Assembly: GCF_004011175.1 (NCBI RefSeq) | Contig: NZ_RQXX01000007.1 | Coordinates: forward strand, 89,700 to 153,699 | Source: Mesobaculum littorinae | GTDB lineage: Bacteria; Pseudomonadota; Alphaproteobacteria; Rhodobacterales; Rhodobacteraceae | Direction: 5' to 3' | Length of the DNA stretch: 64,000 bases | Shown: positions 52,803 through 64,000 of the stretch, piece after piece | Layout of the letters: each line of letters begins with the position of its first letter | How positions within the stretch are numbered: the stretch's first letter is position 1 | Position numbers and translations under genes: made by a program | The notes under the pieces: model-generated | Seen by the model: only the letters and a program-made list of their open reading frames with translations | Told to the model about the DNA's origin: nothing | Database searches by the model: none

Positions 52803-55120
52803 TCGGCGGTCAGAAGCGGTGGCTTCTTGGACCCGAGGCGCCGGGTCTCGGGCGGATCGATCCGAAGATCGATTTCGCCGTCCTTGACGCCGACATGCAC
52901 CACGCCGCCCTTGGACAGCTTGCCAAAGAGCAATTCCTCGGCCAGCGGCTTCTTGATGTACTCCTGGATCACGCGACCCAGCGGGCGGGCGCCCATCTTG
53001 TCGTCGTAGCCCTTGTCGCCCAGCCACTGCGCGGCCGCGGGCGACAGCTCGATGCTGACGTTGCGGTCCAGAAGCTGTGCTTCAAGCTGGAGGACGAATT
53101 TCTCGACCACCTGCAGGATGACCTCCTTGGGCAGCGGCGCGAAGCTGATGACCGCGTCCAGACGGTTGCGGAACTCGGGCGTGAACGTCCGCTCGATCGC
53201 GGCGGTATCCTCGCCCTCGCGGCGGTCGCGGCCGAAGCCGATGGCCGCCTTGGCCTGTTCCGCGGCGCCCGCGTTCGACGTCATGATCAGGATCACGTTG
53301 CGGAAATCCACCGCCCGGCCGTTATGGTCGGTCAGCTTGCCGTGATCCATCACCTGCAGAAGGATGTTGAAGACATCCGGGTGCGCCTTCTCGATCTCGT
53401 CGAGCAGGAGCACGCAGTGCGGGTGCTGGTCCACGCCGTCGGTGAGCATGCCACCCTGGTCGAAGCCCACGTAGCCCGGAGGTGCGCCGATCAGGCGCGA
53501 GACCGCGTGCTTCTCCATGTATTCCGACATGTCGAAACGCAGCATCTCGACCCCCAGCGAATCCGCCAGCTGCTTGGCCACCTCGGTCTTGCCGACACCG
53601 GTGGGGCCGGCAAAGAGGTAGTTGCCGATGGGCTTTTCGGGTTCGCGCAGGCCTGCCCGCGCCAGCTTGATGGCCGAGGAGAGGGCGGTGATCGCCGCGT
53701 CCTGTCCGAACACCACGCGCTTCAGCGTGCCTTCGAGGTCTTTCAGAACCTCGGCATCGTCCTTGCTGACGTTCTTCGGCGGGATCCGGGCGATCTTGGC
53801 GACCACGGCCTCGATCTCCTTGGTGCCGATGGTCTTGCGTCGCTTCGATTCGGCCACGAGGTGCTGCGCCGCGCCGGCCTCGTCGATGACGTCGATGGCC
53901 TTGTCGGGCAGCTTGCGGTCGTTGATGTAGCGCGACGACAGCTCGACAGCCGACTTGATGGCGTCGGCGGTGTATTTGATGTCGTGGTGCTTTTCGAAGT
54001 ACTCCTTGACCCCTTTCAGGATCTTCACGGCATCCTCGACAGAGGGTTCGGCGACGTCGATCTTCTGGAACCGGCGCGACAGGGCCCGGTCCTTTTCGAA
54101 GTGCTGGCGGAACTCCTTGTACGTGGTCGAGCCCATGCAGCGCAGCTTGCCGCCCTGCAGCGCGGGTTTGAGCAGGTTCGAGGCGTCCATCGCGCCGCCC
54201 GAGGTGGCGCCGGCGCCGATGACGGTGTGGATCTCGTCGATGAAGAGCACCGCGTCGGGGTGTTCCTCAAGCTCGGTCACCACGGCCTTGAGCCGTTCCT
54301 CGAAATCGCCGCGATAGCGGGTCCCGGCAAGCAGGGCCCCCATGTCGAGGCTGAAGATCGTGGCGCCGGACAGGACCTCGGGCACCTCGCCCTTCACGAT
54401 CTTGCGCGCCAGACCTTCCGCGATGGCCGTCTTGCCTACACCGGGGTCGCCGACCAGCAGGGGGTTGTTCTTGCGCCGACGGCATAGCACCTGCACGCAG
54501 CGCTCGACCTCGTGCTCGCGTCCGATCAGGGGATCGACGTCGCCCTTCTTGGCCTTCGTGTTCAGGTCGACGCAGTACTTGCCAAGCGCCGATTCCTTCT
54601 GGTCTCCGCCATCCTCGCTCGCCATCTCTTCCTCGAGCTCCGGAGCTCCGGAGACAGGCCGGCTTTCACCGAACGAGGGATTCTTGGCGACCCCGTGAGC
54701 GATGAAGTTGACTGCGTCATACCGCGTCATGTCCTGCTCCTGCAGGAAATAGGCGGCATTCGATTCGCGTTCGGCGAACATGGCGACCAGCACGTTGGCG
54801 CCGGTCACCTCGGTCCGGCCAGAGCTTTGGACGTGGATCGCGGCACGCTGGATCACCCGCTGGAACGCGGCGGTGGGGACGGCTTCGGAGCCTTCGACCT
54901 CGGTGATCAGGGTCGACAGGTCGTCGTCGATGAAATCGACGAGAACGCTGCGAAGCTCTTCCAGGTCTACCGAACAGGCCTGCATGACCTTCGCGGCGTC
55001 AGGTTCGTCGACGAGAGCCAGAAGCAGGTGTTCGAGGGTTGCGAGTTCATGCCGGCGGGCGTTGGCCAGCGCCAGCGCGGCGTGGATGGCTTGCTCGAGC
55101 GTATTCGAAAATGAAGGCAC
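52799..55120 (-). CDS. clpA: ATP-dependent Clp protease ATP-binding subunit ClpA
   Basis: A 773-residue AAA+ unfoldase that feeds ClpP. It has an N-domain (1-145, SNTLEQAIHAALALANARRHELATLEHLLLALVDEP), first Walker A GDPGVGKT at 224-231, second Walker A GPTGVGKT near 505, the ClpP-binding IGF loop (AAIGFGRDR near 620) and the C-terminal D2 small domain. Length and domain order are those of ClpA, not ClpB (no middle coiled coil) or ClpC. No clpS is adjacent. The 176-base upstream gap has CTTGAA on the minus strand near 55210, a possible heat-shock -35 without a clear -10. Confidence 0.96.
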   Translation of the reverse strand: MPSFSNTLEQAIHAALALANARRHELATLEHLLLALVDEPDAAKVMQACSVDLEELRSVLVDFIDDDLSTLITEVEGSEAVPTAAFQRVIQRAAIHVQSSGRTEVTGANVLVAMFAERESNAAYFLQEQDMTRYDAVNFIAHGVAKNPSFGESRPVSGAPELEEEMASEDGGDQKESALGKYCVDLNTKAKKGDVDPLIGREHEVERCVQVLCRRRKNNPLLVGDPGVGKTAIAEGLARKIVKGEVPEVLSGATIFSLDMGALLAGTRYRGDFEERLKAVVTELEEHPDAVLFIDEIHTVIGAGATSGGAMDASNLLKPALQGGKLRCMGSTTYKEFRQHFEKDRALSRRFQKIDVAEPSVEDAVKILKGVKEYFEKHHDIKYTADAIKSAVELSSRYINDRKLPDKAIDVIDEAGAAQHLVAESKRRKTIGTKEIEAVVAKIARIPPKNVSKDDAEVLKDLEGTLKRVVFGQDAAITALSSAIKLARAGLREPEKPIGNYLFAGPTGVGKTEVAKQLADSLGVEMLRFDMSEYMEKHAVSRLIGAPPGYVGFDQGGMLTDGVDQHPHCVLLLDEIEKAHPDVFNILLQVMDHGKLTDHNGRAVDFRNVILIMTSNAGAAEQAKAAIGFGRDRREGEDTAAIERTFTPEFRNRLDAVISFAPLPKEVILQVVEKFVLQLEAQLLDRNVSIELSPAAAQWLGDKGYDDKMGARPLGRVIQEYIKKPLAEELLFGKLSKGGVVHVGVKDGEIDLRIDPPETRRLGSKKPPLLTAE

Positions 55121-55296
55121 GCGGCGTGCTCCTTCCTGTCTTTGGGCCGGGATGGGTCGGGGCCCGTCCTGACCGTGGCCTCACAAGGTTAAAGCTTGGT
55201 TGTTCCGGGCCATGCTTCAAGAGAAAACTGCCGCGTGCCGCTCACAAATTGCGTGAACGATACGAAAGACCCGGGTGGGGCGCAGGAATGGGCGGG

Positions 55297-56067
55297 CTAG
55301 AAGGCATCCTTGCGCTGCCGGATCTCGGCGAACACGGCGGCGTCGTCGTCTCCTTCCATAGATAGGGCGGCCTTTACCGGGTTTAAGTGGGCGCGCAGGA
55401 AGGGATTGGTCTCTTTCTCCTCGGCCAGCGTCGAGGGGACCGTGGGCTTGCCCGCCGCACGCGACGCCTCGATCCCGGCGATCCGGTTCTGCAGCGCAAC
55501 GTTGTCGGGCTCGATCGTCTGGGCAAACCGCGCGTTGGCCTGGGTGTATTCGTGACCCGAGTAGACCACGGTCCGGTCGGGCAGGGCGGCGATCTTGCAC
55601 AGGCTGTGCCACATCATCTCGGCCGAGCCCTCGAACAGGCGCCCGCATCCCAGCGCCATCAGGGTGTCGGCGGTGAACACGGCCTCGCCCTGCGGGATCC
55701 AATAGGCGATGTGGCCGACGGTATGGCCCGGCACGTCCAGCACGCGGACCTCGTGGTTCATCATCTCGAAGGGCTCGTCCTCGGTCACGGCAAGATCGAG
55801 CGGGGGCAACCGGTTGGCGTCCGCCGCCGCGCCGATGGTGCGCAGGTCGGGCTGGTGGGTCTGCAGCTCGGGCAGGCCGGCCACGTGGTCGTCGTGGTGG
55901 TGCGTGAACAGAACGTGGTTCAGACGCCAACCCCGATCGTCGAGCACCTTCAGGATCGGCCCGGCCTCGGGCGCGTCGACCAGCGCGGTTTCCCCCGAGG
56001 CGGGATCGTGCAGCAGGAAGGCATAGTTGTCGGCGAGACACGGCACTGTGAGAATTTCAAGCGGCAT
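55297..56067 (-). CDS. gloB: hydroxyacylglutathione hydrolase (glyoxalase II)
   Basis: A 256-residue metallo-beta-lactamase-fold hydrolase that releases D-lactate from S-lactoylglutathione. Metal ligands are His56, His58, Asp60 and His61 (THHHDDH), His in [12 protein letters not shown], Asp in [17 protein letters not shown] and His in SGHEYTQAN. The C-terminal NPFLRAH block binds the glutathione moiety. Length is normal. It is on the minus strand, followed by clpA, and divergent from the methyltransferase gene across about 63 bases. Confidence 0.95.
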   Translation of the reverse strand: MPLEILTVPCLADNYAFLLHDPASGETALVDAPEAGPILKVLDDRGWRLNHVLFTHHHDDHVAGLPELQTHQPDLRTIGAAADANRLPPLDLAVTEDEPFEMMNHEVRVLDVPGHTVGHIAYWIPQGEAVFTADTLMALGCGRLFEGSAEMMWHSLCKIAALPDRTVVYSGHEYTQANARFAQTIEPDNVALQNRIAGIEASRAAGKPTVPSTLAEEKETNPFLRAHLNPVKAALSMEGDDDAAVFAEIRQRKDAF

Positions 56068-56130
56068 GGCGTTCCGGGCTCCTTGTTCCTATCTTCGCAT
56101 CAGGACATGCGACATTTCCGGGCCGCGGCA

Positions 56131-56877
56131 ATGCATCTCGACGTGCTGGATCTTCGAACCTTCTACTACCGCACGGCTTTGGGCCGTGCGGCGCAAAAGG
56201 CGATCCGGGGCCAGGTGCAGCGGCTGTGGCCCGAGGCCCATAAACAGACGGTGGCGGGATTCGGTTTCGCGGCGCCGCTGTTGCGGCCGTATCTCGCCGA
56301 GGCGCGGCGGGTGACGGCGCTGATGCCGGGCCAGCAGGGGGTGATGCCCTGGCCCGCGGGAATGCCCAACGTGTCCGTCCTGTGCGAAGAGACGCTGTGG
56401 CCGGTGCAGACGGGGCAGGTGGACCGCCTGATCCTGCTGCACGGGCTGGAAACCTCGGAAAACCAGGCGGCGGTGCTGGACGAATGCTGGCGGGTTCTGG
56501 GCCCCGGCGGGCGGGCGCTGTTCATCGTGCCGAACCGCGCGGGCCTGTGGGCGCGGCGCGACCGCACGCCCTTCGGCTTCGGCCGTCCCTATAGCCTGAG
56601 CCAGCTCGAGGCGCAGTTGGCGCGGCATGATTTCCGCGCGGAACGCCATGCCGCGGCCCTGTTCCAGCCGCCTTCGGACCAGCGGTTCTGGCTGAAGACC
56701 GGGCCGATCTGGGAAAACGCGGGGCGGCGGATTTCGAACCACTATGCCGGCGGCGTGCTGATCGTTGAGGCGGTGAAGCAGGTCCATGCGCCCACGCGTC
56801 CCAATCTGCCCGAGGCGGTCAGCAGGCCGCTGCGCGCGCTCGACGGTATCGCCCAGCCCGAGGCGCGCCCGGTCTGA
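56131..56877 (+). CDS. class I SAM-dependent methyltransferase-like protein
   Basis: A 248-residue Rossmann methyltransferase-like protein. [15 protein letters not shown] replaces the usual GxGxG loop. [62 protein letters not shown] matches the post-core region of Methyltransf_11 proteins. The substrate is unknown. The family is usually next to gloB in Rhodobacterales (from memory), as here. The start is placed at 56131 ([18 protein letters not shown]); an in-frame ATG at 56107 with an adjacent AGGA is a real alternative. Confidence 0.78.
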   Translation: MHLDVLDLRTFYYRTALGRAAQKAIRGQVQRLWPEAHKQTVAGFGFAAPLLRPYLAEARRVTALMPGQQGVMPWPAGMPNVSVLCEETLWPVQTGQVDRLILLHGLETSENQAAVLDECWRVLGPGGRALFIVPNRAGLWARRDRTPFGFGRPYSLSQLEAQLARHDFRAERHAAALFQPPSDQRFWLKTGPIWENAGRRISNHYAGGVLIVEAVKQVHAPTRPNLPEAVSRPLRALDGIAQPEARPV

Positions 56878-57240
56878 GGCGCAAGTGCCGTGAGCCCACG
56901 CCGCGCCGGGTCGGTCCAGAATCGGACCGGAAGACCACCGCAGCAATCACCCATGACGCGAACGCGGGGCAGGGCGGTGCGCGGTCTCGCAGGTTGCCGC
57001 GGACGGTCGGTGTGGGGGATCTTGGCGGTCGCGCGACAGGGCGCGGCGGATACGCCACGTATTGTTCCTGCACGACGCATTGACGCATCATGGCGGGGTG
57101 TTGGCTGTTGCGGGTAGGGGAGGCCTCTGCTACACCCACGCCGATTTCGATGACATGCTTACCAGCATGATCCAAGCAGAGCCTCCGCTGCCCCGGCTAC
57201 GGGACGGTGCGGGGCATATAACGATGTCGAAAGGGTGGAC
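56878..57240. other. leader and promoter region of the atp operon, no gene
   Basis: About 360 bases before atpH. A weak promoter candidate is TTGCGG (57108-57113), 17 bases, TACACC (57131-57136). A perfect CATGCT-tacc-AGCATG hairpin lies at 57154-57169 in the predicted leader. TTGACG at 57080-57085 lacks a matching -10. No protein-coding frame in the spacer is convincing. Confidence 0.45.
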
Positions 57241-57800
57241 GTGTCCGAACCAGCTTCGATTTCAACCGGCATTGCGCAACGCTATGCCACGGCCATCTTC
57301 GAACTGGCCAAGGAAGACAACGCGCTCGATGCGGTGGATCGCGACGTCGATGCGCTGGATGCGGCGCTGTCGGAAAGCGCGGACCTGCGCGATCTGATCC
57401 ACTCGCCGATCTACACCCGTACCGCGCAGGAGGCCGCCATCGGCGCCGTCGCGGTGAAAATGGGTTTGACCGGGATCTTGGTCAACACGCTCAAGTTGAT
57501 GGCGTCGAAGCGGCGGCTGTTCGTTCTGCCGCAGCTGCTGACCGAACTTCGCGCCATGATCGCCGAGGAAAAGGGCGTCGTCACCGCCGAGGTGACCGCC
57601 GCACAGGCGCTGTCGGACGATCAGCGCGCCCGCCTCGCCGAAACGCTCAAGGCCCAGGTCGGCCGCGACATCAAGCTGAACACGACCGTCGATGAGAAGC
57701 TCATCGGCGGTCTTATCGTCAAGGTGGGCTCGAGAATGATCGACACGTCGGTCCGCTCGAAGCTCCTTTCCCTCCAGAATGCTATGAAAGAGGTCGGATA

Positions 57801-57801
<1 letters not shown>
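57241..57801 (+). CDS. atpH: ATP synthase F1 subunit delta
   Basis: A 186-residue delta (OSCP) subunit that links F1 to the peripheral stalk. It opens with [38 protein letters not shown], and its C-terminal block [36 protein letters not shown] is typical. The start is the GTG at 57241 with AAGGG just upstream. A GTG two codons earlier (57235) is less likely. The ATG of atpA overlaps its stop by one base. Confidence 0.95.
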
Positions 57802-59333
<1,532 letters not shown>

Positions 59334-59349
59334 GCCCGGGGATAACTGA

Positions 59350-61672
<2,323 letters not shown>

Positions 61673-61681
61673 GGAGGGACC

Positions 61682-62116
61682 ATGGCCGACACGATGCAAT
61701 TCGATCTGGTCAGCCCCGAGCGGCGGCTCGTGTCGCGTCAGGTGACCGAGGTCCGCATTCCCGGTGCCGACGGCGATCTGACGGCGGGGCCCGGCCACGT
61801 GCCGGTCATCACCACGCTGCGTCCCGGCATCCTGCGGATCGACGGCCCCGACGGCGGGGTCGACGAATACGCGGTGACGGGCGGCTTCGCCGAGATCAAC
61901 GGCGAAAGCGTTTCGGTGCTGGCCGAGCAGTCGCTGCACACCAGCGACGTGACGCAGGAGGTTCTCGAGGGCTACATGGTCGAGGCTGAAAAGGCCCATG
62001 CACGTGCCCGCGACGCCGGCGAACATTCGGCGGCGGACGACATCGCCAAGGTGCTGTCGGACATGGTGGCCATGGGCACGCATGTTGGGCTGAACCCGCG
62101 TCAGCCGAACCTGTAG
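61682..62116 (+). CDS. atpC: ATP synthase F1 subunit epsilon
   Basis: A 144-residue epsilon subunit with the N-terminal beta-sandwich (MQFDLVSPERRLVSRQVTEVRIPGADGDLTAGPGHVPVITTLRPGIL) and a C-terminal helical part. It regulates rotation and couples the gamma shaft to the c-ring. A GGAGGG ribosome site is 4 bases from the ATG. It is the last gene of the operon and is followed by a strong terminator. atpIBEF would be encoded elsewhere, as usual in alphaproteobacteria. Confidence 0.96.
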   Translation: MADTMQFDLVSPERRLVSRQVTEVRIPGADGDLTAGPGHVPVITTLRPGILRIDGPDGGVDEYAVTGGFAEINGESVSVLAEQSLHTSDVTQEVLEGYMVEAEKAHARARDAGEHSAADDIAKVLSDMVAMGTHVGLNPRQPNL

Positions 62117-62175
62117 CGGCGCACCGGGCCGCGCGACCCAACGGGCGCGTTCCGGAACGCTCGCACATGATAAAG

Positions 62176-62206
62176 AGGCCCCGGCGCACCTGCCCGGGGC
62201 CTTTTT
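62176..62206 (+). terminator. intrinsic terminator of the atp operon
   Basis: AGGCCCCGG (62176-62184) pairs perfectly with CCGGGGCCT (62194-62202) around a 9-base loop and is followed by a T tract to 62206. It lies about 60 bases after atpC. Confidence 0.93.
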
Positions 62207-62260
62207 CTATATGATGACGGTCGCAGGGCCGTGGAGGACGTTCAGGGGCAGGAGACGGCC

Positions 62261-62611
62261 ATGCGGCGGTTCGACCAGCAGCAGATCGGGGTGGCGCAGG
62301 GGCAGGTCCTGCTGTTCTCGGACTTCAAGCATGACGGCGAGATGTGGACCGGTGCCGGCCCCCGCGAGATTCTGCAGGATGTCCGCTTCGACACTCCGTT
62401 CCGGGATCCTCCGGTGGTGCATGTGGCCGTCAGCATGTGGGACACCGATGCCGGCAGCAACCAGCGCGGCGACGTGACCGCCGTCGACGTCACGGCCGAG
62501 GGGTATACTCTGCGCTTCGGAACATGGGGCGACACGCGCATCGCCCGACTACGCATTCTCTGGACAGCCATCGGCGCGGCACGCGATCCCGACCTCTGGG
62601 ATGTGGACTGA
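62261..62611 (+). CDS. H-type lectin domain protein
   Basis: A 116-residue protein. A short N-terminal part (QIGVAQGQVLLFSDFKHDGEMWTGAGPREI) precedes an H-type lectin domain (QDVRFDTPFRDPPVVHVAVSMWDTDAGSNQRGDVTAVDVTAEGYTLRFGTWGDTRIARLRILWTAIG). This is the fold of snail agglutinin and discoidin C-terminal domains. There is no signal peptide, so it may be cytosolic. The ligand is unknown. The ATG at 62261 follows CAGGAGA; an upstream in-frame GTG at 62231 is not needed. It lies just beyond the atp terminator. Confidence 0.82.
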   Translation: MRRFDQQQIGVAQGQVLLFSDFKHDGEMWTGAGPREILQDVRFDTPFRDPPVVHVAVSMWDTDAGSNQRGDVTAVDVTAEGYTLRFGTWGDTRIARLRILWTAIGAARDPDLWDVD

Positions 62612-62786
62612 GCCTGTGCTGAGCTGAGGGGGCAGGGGGCTCTGCCTGGCGGCTGTTTGCACTGCCCCAGGCCGTTGCTGGACTTCAGGGGCGCGCGTCG
62701 GCGCCGGGATAAGCGCAAGGCGCGATGCGCGCGCTCGCCATACAAGAAACCCTTGCATCTCCGCCTGTTACCGCTTTCCTGGGCGC

Positions 62787-63719
62787 ATGGTGAAGCTTGT
62801 CCTCCTCCACAAGGCCGACTCGATCTATGATGACGTGCCGGACGACGTCTATGACTTCCCGCGCTCCTACCTGAAGGCCATCGAGGACGCGGTGGGTGAC
62901 TGGGTCGTCTACTACGAGCCGGTGAAGGCAGGCCCTCGGGGCTATTTCGCGGTGGCTAAGATTGAGCGGGTGATCCCGAAGCCCGGTGCCGAGGGGCGGT
63001 TCCTCGCCATGATCGAGCCCGGGACCTTCCTTTCCTTTGACCGGGAAGTGCCGCGGCTGGTGGAGGGACGCCCCATGGAAGCGGCGCTGACCGAGCCGGA
63101 CGGGACGCCGAAGAAAGGCGGTGCGGTGCAGCGTGCCGTGCGGCGGCTGCCCGAGGCGGATTTCGCCCGCATCGTCAATCTCGGGCTGCCGCAGGAGCTG
63201 GAGCAGATCGAGGCGACGCGCTACGACCCGCAACCGGCCGAGCTGGGTGAGGGCGCCGAGGTCTTCGAGCGTCCGGTGCTCGAGCGCCTTACCCGGAGGC
63301 CCTACCGCGAGGTCGCGTTCCGCCGGAAGGTGCGGGAGGCGTATGGCTACCGCTGCGCCATGTCGGGGCTGATGCTGCGCAATGGCGGCGGGCGGCCGGA
63401 GGTGCAGGCGGCGCATATCCGCCCCGTGGAAAGCCAGGGCAGCGACTCGGTGCGCAACGGTCTCGCCCTCTCCGGCACGCTCCATTGGATGTTCGATCGC
63501 GGCCTGATCTCCGTCGCCGACGACTGCGAGACGATCCTCGTCTCTCACAACAAGGTGCCCGGGGACGTCGTGGGGCGTCTGCTGGCGCCCGATGGCAAGC
63601 TGGTCAGGCCCGAGGACCCACGGAACGTGCCGCATCCGGAGAACCTGCGCTGGCACCGGGAAAACGTCTTTGGCCGCAGCCTGCCCGAGGGGCCCGCGCC
63701 GTGGGCCGGCCAGGGCTGA
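62787..63719 (+). CDS. HNH endonuclease with N-terminal PUA/EVE-like domain (solitary)
   Basis: A 310-residue protein. Residues about 170-310 form an HNH_2-type nuclease: FRRKVREAYGYRCAMSGLMLRNGGGRPEVQAAHIRPVESQGSDSVRNGLALSGTLHWMFDRGLISV, with Cys190, His210, Asn224 and His233 in place. The N-terminal half (VVYYEPVKAGPRGYFAVAKIERVIPKPGAEGRFLAMIEPGTFLSFDREVP) reads like a PUA/EVE-type domain, the sort used to sense modified bases. No methylase or partner subunit is adjacent. A modification-dependent restriction role is inference. The ATG at 62787 is ahead of a normal-looking start with no strong ribosome site. Confidence 0.82.
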   Translation: MVKLVLLHKADSIYDDVPDDVYDFPRSYLKAIEDAVGDWVVYYEPVKAGPRGYFAVAKIERVIPKPGAEGRFLAMIEPGTFLSFDREVPRLVEGRPMEAALTEPDGTPKKGGAVQRAVRRLPEADFARIVNLGLPQELEQIEATRYDPQPAELGEGAEVFERPVLERLTRRPYREVAFRRKVREAYGYRCAMSGLMLRNGGGRPEVQAAHIRPVESQGSDSVRNGLALSGTLHWMFDRGLISVADDCETILVSHNKVPGDVVGRLLAPDGKLVRPEDPRNVPHPENLRWHRENVFGRSLPEGPAPWAGQG

Positions 63720-64000
63720 ACATCGGCCCGGACGCGACGCTGCTTCAAAGGGGACGGGGACGAAGTCGCCGAAGCAATTAAGGCGCAGCAATCGGGGCAC
63801 CCTTGCTTGGACCGGGATGTCGGATCGATCAGGCCGGTGGCGCGCGGCCGGATCGGAGGGGCAGGGAGGGTGCGTGGCGATCTTCTTCGCATGCGCTGAG
63901 GTCGCCTTCACAGGCCGTTCCCGGAAAAGAACGTCGGTGAAGCCGGCATCGGCCTCTTCGTGATCGGCGGGTATCTCGGCTCTGGACTCATTGAGTTTCA
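63720..64000. other. window end, no gene recognised
   Basis: Open frames on both strands cross these 281 bases, but their translations match nothing I recognise. A gene beginning or ending beyond 64000 could extend into it. Confidence 0.3.

Overview
This 64 kb window is GC-rich and densely coding. It reads as chromosomal DNA of an alphaproteobacterium, most likely of the order Rhodobacterales (Roseobacter/Rhodobacter/Paracoccus relatives). Supporting features are a stand-alone atpHAGDC operon, a DUF1127 protein, a ceramidase-like membrane protein, homospermidine synthase, an extensin-like peptidase-fold protein, a DUF2125 protein, an oligopeptide ABC island with FAD and M20 enzymes, and a dispersed intergenic motif that I recall from this order. 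I see no tRNA, rRNA, CRISPR array, intact insertion sequence or prophage. Genus cannot be fixed by eye.

Layout. 1-6.9 kb: tail of an AraC regulator, a ceramidase-like protein, gatC-gatA, a lipoprotein, a peptidoglycan amidase, the RNase P RNA, rpmG and a Bax-inhibitor-1 protein. 7-11 kb: a DUF1127 gene divergent from a LysR gene with a palindrome-rich spacer, an XRE regulator, hisN and an SDR. 11.1-12.3 kb: hisB-hisH on the minus strand. 12.6-19.7 kb: phbB, aceE, aceF, lpdA and a phasin in one direction, so that acetyl-CoA production and polyhydroxybutyrate genes sit together. 19.7-20.06 kb: a heavily structured convergent spacer. 20.0-30.0 kb: a minus-strand oligopeptide ABC operon (order D, F, A, B, C) divergent from argE, an FAD oxidoreductase and an M20 amidohydrolase. 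This looks like a peptide or acyl-amino-acid scavenging island.

30.2-36.4 kb: a GAF histidine kinase, moaA, a lipoprotein, an AT-rich empty stretch, gph overlapping a DegT-type aminotransferase, and a glutathione transferase. 36.5-40.2 kb: nuoA-B-C, a sulfotransferase, then nuoD; the complex I series stops there. 40.6-45.2 kb: homospermidine synthase and an overlapping hisC-like/tyrA/extensin run. 45.2-48.1 kb: a YcaQ/AlkX-type glycosylase, a DUF2125 protein and a ChaC-type cyclotransferase. 48.2-51.7 kb: a MotA/ExbB-like and MotB/OmpA-like pair whose second member carries about 600 residues of predicted coiled coil. 51.8-56.9 kb: a LytM peptidase start-stop coupled to clpA, then gloB and a methyltransferase. 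57.2-62.1 kb: atpH-A-G-D-C with an intrinsic terminator. 62.2-64 kb: an H-type lectin protein and a solitary HNH nuclease.

The best candidates for something under-described are the long-stalk MotAB-like pair, the sulfotransferase inside a complex I run that ends at nuoD, the structured spacer at 19.85-20.05 kb, the solitary HNH nuclease, and the phbB-PDH-phasin linkage. Most of the window is otherwise ordinary housekeeping. All family calls come from reading translations by eye, and no database search was run.
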